Assembly (NCBI GenBank): GCA_029856045.1
Contig: JAHQWG010000021.1
Location: forward strand, 1-35,987
From: Promethearchaeia archaeon
GTDB taxonomy: Archaea; Asgardarchaeota; Lokiarchaeia; Sigyniarchaeales; SOKP01
Length of the DNA: 35,987 nt
Direction of reading: 5' to 3'
This document shows positions 33,415-35,987 of the stretch, piece after piece (within the stretch, counting starts at the first letter, position 1; the number at the start of each line of letters is the position of its first letter). The notes below the pieces were generated by a model. The model saw only the letters and a list, made by a program, of their open reading frames with translations, searched no databases and had not been told where the DNA came from. The position numbers and the translations under genes are program-made.

Positions 33415-33853
33415 GACAGCAAGCTTATCGAAATAACAGCTTATCGAAATAAAATCTGAACTCCTTTCAAGCATTTTAGTAATAACACTTTAATCAAATA
33501 GATTACGCTCCATAAATTTACATTTAAGACTTTTGTCCAATCTTCAATTTCCAGTTCTTCAGCAGGTGCTCCTACTGCAATTCATGAATTATTGAAGAGC
33601 AAATCGACCCCACCAAGCTCTGAGTAGAATTTTTCTGCCACTTTCTCAAAAACCTCTAATTTAGAGACTTCACATTTGCCTGTAAAGACTTTAATTCCTA
33701 ATTCTAGCTGTTCTATCTCGTTTTTAACCCTCCTAAAATTTTCCATATCAATATCTGTGATAAATAGATTCATACCTTCTTTTGCCAAGCCAATCGCTAA
33801 TGAGCACCCGATGCCACTGGAGCGCCCGTTATGAAACAATTTTTTACCTATTA
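33415..33853 (-). pseudogene. Decayed short-chain dehydrogenase/reductase (SDR)
   Basis: Read in pieces, this is a clear SDR. NCFITGA is in one frame, then SSGIGCSLAIGLAKEGMNLF in another, so the glycine-rich NAD motif is split by a frameshift. The frame runs to GGVDLLFNNS, then TGA at 33582-33584, where the NNAG motif needs Gly, and continues in the same frame as IAVGAPAEELEIEDWTKVLN and VNLWSVIYLIK. A third frame then gives ITKMLERSSDFISIS, the strand before the catalytic Ser. The sequence then ends, and the Tyr-Lys active site is missing. It cannot make a working enzyme. GGA to TGA is one base change. Confidence 0.85.
33422..33453 (+). repeat. Tandem 16-bp duplication inside the SDR remnant
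   Basis: AGCTTATCGAAATAAC at 33422-33437 is followed directly by AGCTTATCGAAATAAA at 33438-33453, with one mismatch. A 16-bp duplication breaks the frame and is one of the lesions of the pseudogene. Confidence 0.85.
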
Positions 33854-33884
33854 AGTCTTACAACTTTAAAACCAATTTTAGATT

Positions 33885-34088
33885 TCACAATGATAGATGT
33901 TTCGCCTCATCAATCGATTGAAGTTCATTTAATGATTTAATTTCATCAATTGCAATATTTAATAATAAATATTTGCACACGTCGAGTTTTTCATAATTTA
34001 GATATATGATTGTTTTATCATTTTCCAATTTTAGGGTAATATAATCATTTACTCAGAATTTTATGTCGAAATCTCTAAAATTGTTCAT
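33885..34088 (-). pseudogene. Broken N-terminal fragment of a conserved archaeal protein
   Basis: From ATG 34088 the minus strand reads MNNFRDFDIKF, then TGA at 34053-34055, then VNDYITLKLENDKTIIYLNY, CKYLLLNIAIDEIKSLNELQ and SIDEAKHLSL, then TGA at 33885. From recollection, the pattern FKVNDYITLKLE...NIYV...CKYLLLNI...ESIDEA is the start of a family found in Asgard and methane-cycle archaea, often followed by leucine-rich repeats. Here the Lys of FKVN is a stop codon, and the end of the conserved block is lost. It is a short remnant, next to the decayed SDR. Confidence 0.6.
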
Positions 34089-34187
34089 ATTCTTTATTTA
34101 AGATCTAATTCTCTAACTAATTATAACTAATTAAATACAAGGACTCTTAAAAATAATATAAAATATTCTTTATTTTTTGGTATTATC

Positions 34188-34204
34188 AAAAAAATAAAAA
34201 AAAA
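34188..34204 (-). terminator. Oligo-T terminator after the surface protein gene
   Basis: Two A-runs on the plus strand (T-runs on the minus strand) lie 23-39 nt beyond the stop of the leftward surface protein gene, as expected for archaeal termination. Confidence 0.4.
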
Positions 34205-34226
34205 TAAAAATTTAAATTTAACTTGC

Positions 34227-35987
34227 CTATCTTATCAATTTATTTTTACGTCGTGTAATTAGAATCGTTGCAACTCCAAGTAAAGTAATACCACCTAAGA
34301 GAAGTATAATGGAGATAATTGATTGAGCCTCCCAAGTCATGAAAACGCTGAATACAGGGTCATGGAATAACCCATCACCACTTCCGGCGAATGTTGGATA
34401 ATTTACAGAGTATAGCATCACATTGAAATCTGTTTGGAAAAAGCCTTCAGAAGTAAAAGATGCGGTAGGATCCTCTTCATTTATGTGAGTTGAGAAGTCT
34501 GAAACTCCTGCCTCGAACAATCCCAGAGGAATTATACTCGTACTGGCGGAGTGTTGATATGTGCCAGTTTCATTTACTTGTTCATAGTAAGGTCCAGCAA
34601 TATCAACGAAGGGAACTTTCTCAGCACTAGGCATATAATTGCCGATATATAAAGCGTGTTCTTCTTCATGGTAATCATTTTCGGTCAGCATAGGTTTATC
34701 TCTTTTGTCATCATAATTTAACATCTTTTCTTGAGTGATTTCATTTAAACTTAGATTGAAATGAATGTGCAAAGCAGTTGAGAGATAAACAATTGCCATA
34801 TCGAGGTCAGTAATGTTAGCATTAGGTCCATCACCATCATTCCATGGCGCAAAATACTGATCTAGTTTAACTTTACCCGATGCTAATTGAATAGTTTTGG
34901 TGGTTTCACCTTCTGTGATTTCTACAGTATCTGTGATATTTGGTATGAATGTAAAACCAAAGAATATAAAATCAAGGTCTTCTTCTAAAACATCTCCGAC
35001 ATAATCTTCCATTTCAACACCTAACGGCACAGTGGAGAGTTTTACATCATTCATTTGCATACCCCAGGAAATTGATTCGTCAACACCGTCTTCATTTTTA
35101 TTAATTGTTGGTTCTTTAACATCGAAATCATTTACTGCTCCCAGTTGTATTCGGTGGGTCACTTCTGTAGAATTTGGAACTTGGACATTAGTACCATCAA
35201 TTACCAGTGGTTCTCCAGTAGTTTCATTTAACACATTTACATAATCAACAGTAATTTTTCCATCTTCATTTGCATCATCGAATAGGAAAGCTCCTGTAAG
35301 ATGGTGAGTAAATAAGTAGAATTCGATATCACAACCTTCAAAGATTTTGGCGGGATTTATACTTGAAAATGGATCTTGAGAAATACCAATTCCATTATCT
35401 ACAGATAGACCAAACATGTCACCGCCACCACCATTACCTGTAGGTAGAATTGCACCAAGCAAGTTTATTATTTCATTTGCATCAATTTCGATGTGAAAAT
35501 TCTTAATCCACAACTGAATAAGGTCAAAAGCAAAGTGAGTCCATTTTTTTGTGTGTACACCTCCAAGACTTTGGTTTGAAAGGAGCCATAGCATATATTC
35601 ATCATGATTTTCTTCAGCCCTGGTTTCCCAGCCCAATTCTTCAATCCGTTCTTTAAGTAATTCAGTCCCATTTGCATAATACCATTTCTTTGTTGTATTG
35701 AAGTCAGCGCTGGTTTCAATCAATAACGATTGATAGGTAATTGGGTTTAACATTATTAACTCATCGCCATTGATAATATCATTAATATGGATGAGTAAAT
35801 AAGAGATAACATTAGCAATTTTTCCAATTATCTCTGTCATCGCTTTTGTAGCTTCTTCGGTTGGTGGCTCATCCTCGAATTTTTCAGCCATTATAAATAA
35901 TTCCTTACCCACGTCAATAATTCTCTGTAGTACAGCTATAAGTGAGCCATCACTATCCAAAATTACAAATGTGATTGATGCACCAGA
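34227..35987 (-). CDS. Large surface protein with C-terminal membrane anchor (5' end outside window)
   Basis: The frame is open to the window edge, so about 586 residues are visible and the true start lies beyond it; a TTG at 35960 is internal. The chain is acidic and rich in Asn, Thr and Asp. DDANEDGKITVDYV resembles an EF-hand-like calcium loop, and a Gly-rich turn lies at TGNGGGGDMFG. The end has one membrane span (SIISIILLLGGITLLGVATI) followed by TRRKNKLIR, so most of the protein is outside the cell, anchored at its C-terminus. It looks like a cell-surface or S-layer-associated protein. I do not recognise a family, and no enzyme motif is seen. Confidence 0.75.
   Translation of the reverse strand, partial: SGASITFVILDSDGSLIAVLQRIIDVGKELFIMAEKFEDEPPTEEATKAMTEIIGKIANVISYLLIHINDIINGDELIMLNPITYQSLLIETSADFNTTKKWYYANGTELLKERIEELGWETRAEENHDEYMLWLLSNQSLGGVHTKKWTHFAFDLIQLWIKNFHIEIDANEIINLLGAILPTGNGGGGDMFGLSVDNGIGISQDPFSSINPAKIFEGCDIEFYLFTHHLTGAFLFDDANEDGKITVDYVNVLNETTGEPLVIDGTNVQVPNSTEVTHRIQLGAVNDFDVKEPTINKNEDGVDESISWGMQMNDVKLSTVPLGVEMEDYVGDVLEEDLDFIFFGFTFIPNITDTVEITEGETTKTIQLASGKVKLDQYFAPWNDGDGPNANITDLDMAIVYLSTALHIHFNLSLNEITQEKMLNYDDKRDKPMLTENDYHEEEHALYIGNYMPSAEKVPFVDIAGPYYEQVNETGTYQHSASTSIIPLGLFEAGVSDFSTHINEEDPTASFTSEGFFQTDFNVMLYSVNYPTFAGSGDGLFHDPVFSVFMTWEAQSIISIILLLGGITLLGVATILITRRKNKLIR

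Noticed and set aside
33582-33584. TGA in the SDR remnant as selenocysteine
   Set aside because: The site is a structural Gly in NNAG and other frameshifts are present, so it is a nonsense mutation in a pseudogene.
35958-35960. TTG as start of the surface protein
   Set aside because: The frame continues open to the window edge and no signal peptide follows this codon, so the start is probably outside.

Overview
This window most probably comes from an Asgard archaeon, with a Lokiarchaeia-like genome the best guess. The DNA is AT-rich. It encodes a TATA-binding protein, a two-domain CDC48/VCP ATPase, deoxyhypusine synthase, four Ras/Rab-like small GTPases and probable longin-like proteins. A probable archaeal/eukaryotic-type seryl-tRNA(Sec) kinase also fits, because Sec machinery is known from Lokiarchaeota. 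Many genes start with TTG, and some look leaderless with a TATA box about 26 nt upstream. No rRNA, tRNA, CRISPR array or insertion sequence was seen.

Left part (1-8.5 kb): the end of a 3-hydroxyisobutyrate dehydrogenase-family gene; a PPC/DUF296 protein followed by two tandem small GTPases; then a minus-strand run of TatD nuclease, GIY-YIG protein, PSTK-like kinase, CDC48 and acyl-CoA dehydrogenase. A winged-helix protein follows, whose start region is duplicated 103 bp upstream.

Middle (8.6-21 kb): a HEAT-like protein with a roughly 109-residue Glu/Lys/Val tail; a membrane protein; a DegT aminotransferase; acylphosphatase; TBP with an acidic N-terminus. Next is a signalling-like block of two GTPases, a thioredoxin-like protein, a V4R-like Cys protein, a membrane zinc-ribbon protein and a longin-like protein. 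It ends in a tight operon of a second V4R-like protein, argS, agmatinase and deoxyhypusine synthase, which connects arginine use, polyamine supply and aIF5A hypusination.

Right part (21-36 kb): a repeat-rich non-coding stretch around a small RGG/poly-Gly zinc-ribbon gene. After it comes a catabolic-looking set: Cys-type sulfatase, MFS transporter, alkylsulfatase-like metallo-beta-lactamase-fold protein, LutA/LutB-like iron-sulfur proteins and an acyl-CoA synthetase. These would fit cleavage of sulfate esters followed by oxidation or CoA activation of the released organic part. From 31.5 to 34.1 kb there is a gene graveyard: a truncated ilvD, a short-chain dehydrogenase with several frameshifts and a nonsense codon, and a broken N-terminal fragment of an archaeal conserved family. 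An intact Nramp-like transporter lies among them. The window closes inside a large surface protein with a C-terminal membrane anchor.

The observations most worth following are the agmatinase-DHS-argS-V4R operon, the sulfate-ester module, the decay region with in-frame TGA codons next to a possible selenocysteine system, and the RGG zinc-ribbon gene with its 9-bp repeat.
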